Shown here: positions 47,851 to 48,300 of the stretch, piece after piece
Position numbering within the stretch: the first letter of the stretch is position 1
Layout of the letters: each line of letters starts with the position of its first letter
DNA from: Ichthyophonus hoferi
Lineage: Eukaryota > Opisthokonta > Ichthyosporea > Ichthyophonida > Ichthyophonidae
Assembly (NCBI GenBank): GCA_002751075.1
Contig: NAOQ01000182.1
Coordinates: 62,325 to 110,624, forward strand
Length of the DNA: 48,300 bases
Direction: 5' to 3'
Notes under the pieces: generated by a model
The model's input: the letters and a program-made list of their open reading frames with translations, nothing else
Told to the model about the DNA's origin: nothing
Database searches by the model: none
Translations under genes and position numbers: made by a program

Positions 47851-47987
47851 CCTCCTTATCACTCTCAAAATGGGAGAATCTCAACCTCCAACATGAGGGA
47901 AGAAGAAATTTGAACTGCTCTACAAATATTTGCTCCTATCACAGGGACTATTCTGTAAATCATACTATAAAGGAATGCTCACTTAAC

Positions 47988-48300
47988 TTAAAATCCCCTA
48001 ACTTCAGTAAAATTATACCCACCAACAGGACCAATAAACCTAAACTCTCCCCCATTGCGGAACTCAAGCTTCATTATCAATTTTATTTGTCTGGAGGCAT
48101 CTTGTTTCCTGTGAAGGTGCCATAATGATTGGAGTACATGGGTGCCTTTTGGTCTTGGTACTAGAGTCCAGGTTCCATATTCATTTATAGCAGATAGTTC
48201 TATGCTCATGGCCTTGATTCAGTGCATCTTTCCATGTGCCTATAAGGCTTCCTTGTTGTTCCTGGGATCTAGAATGTTGGGGATATCACTATATGGTGTG
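47988..48300 (-). mobile_element. Ty1/copia-type reverse transcriptase fragment (fossil)
   Basis: The minus strand carries the segment that opens the copia reverse transcriptase domain: ELSAINEYGTWTLVPRPKGT is close to the family pattern E(L)xAIxxNGTWxLVPxPxG. Only this edge is seen. The piece runs off the right end of the window and looks broken. Its strand is opposite to the fragment at 47101-47850, so the locus is rearranged or holds more than one insertion. Confidence 0.75.

Noticed and set aside
1-48300. Search by eye for tRNA, rRNA and small nuclear RNA genes
   Set aside because: No segment showed the expected conserved boxes with matching stems, so none is reported; a covariance-model scan would be the proper test.

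Overview
This is a eukaryotic nuclear window: AT-rich, full of simple repeats, with genes split by many GT-AG introns. I resolve four well-supported protein genes and one intronless kinase, plus one unexplained coding fragment. An ADAM10-type transmembrane metalloprotease, an RBM26/27-type RNA-binding protein and a BORCS7-like BORC subunit point to Holozoa (animals and their unicellular relatives). The sequence divergence, large low-complexity introns and a beta-helix surface protein suggest a unicellular holozoan, perhaps an ichthyosporean. The exact lineage is inference.

Layout. 1-5469: no gene found; AT-rich DNA with copies of two interspersed repeat families. 5470-6468 (-): intact single-exon Ser/Thr kinase. 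6469-10627: no gene found. 10628-21183 (-): a 12-exon gene for a surface protein with a signal anchor, a Gln/Thr-rich stalk, a Cys-rich module and a right-handed beta-helix; all 12 exons join in phase to give 676 residues. Its second intron holds a 577-N gap whose two 171-bp flanks are identical, so the assembly is probably wrong there. 21282-21571 (+): a fragment of an unrecognised gene, with either a 17-nt intron or a frameshift. 22651-28611 (+): 9-exon RBM26/27-like gene (966 aa) with a duplicated exon pair. 30416-40854 (+): 13-exon ADAM10-like gene (814 aa). 42610-44249 (+): 5-exon BORCS7-like gene (115 aa) with a 21-nt microexon. About 44700-48300: repeats and scattered fossils of a Ty1/copia-type retroelement, including an inverted duplication of its protease region.

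The genes do not look like a functional cluster. What they share is a mutational habit. Exon ends, splice donors and stop-codon/3' regions are repeatedly copied over roughly 90-200 bp: a decayed echo of an exon in the beta-helix gene, two echoed splice donors in the ADAM gene, and tandem echoes of the 3' ends of both the ADAM and RBM26-like genes. Together with the duplicated exon pair and the one-repeat-per-exon, phase-0 beta-helix exons, this suggests exon-scale duplication is a main route of gene change here. That pattern is the most unusual thing in the window.
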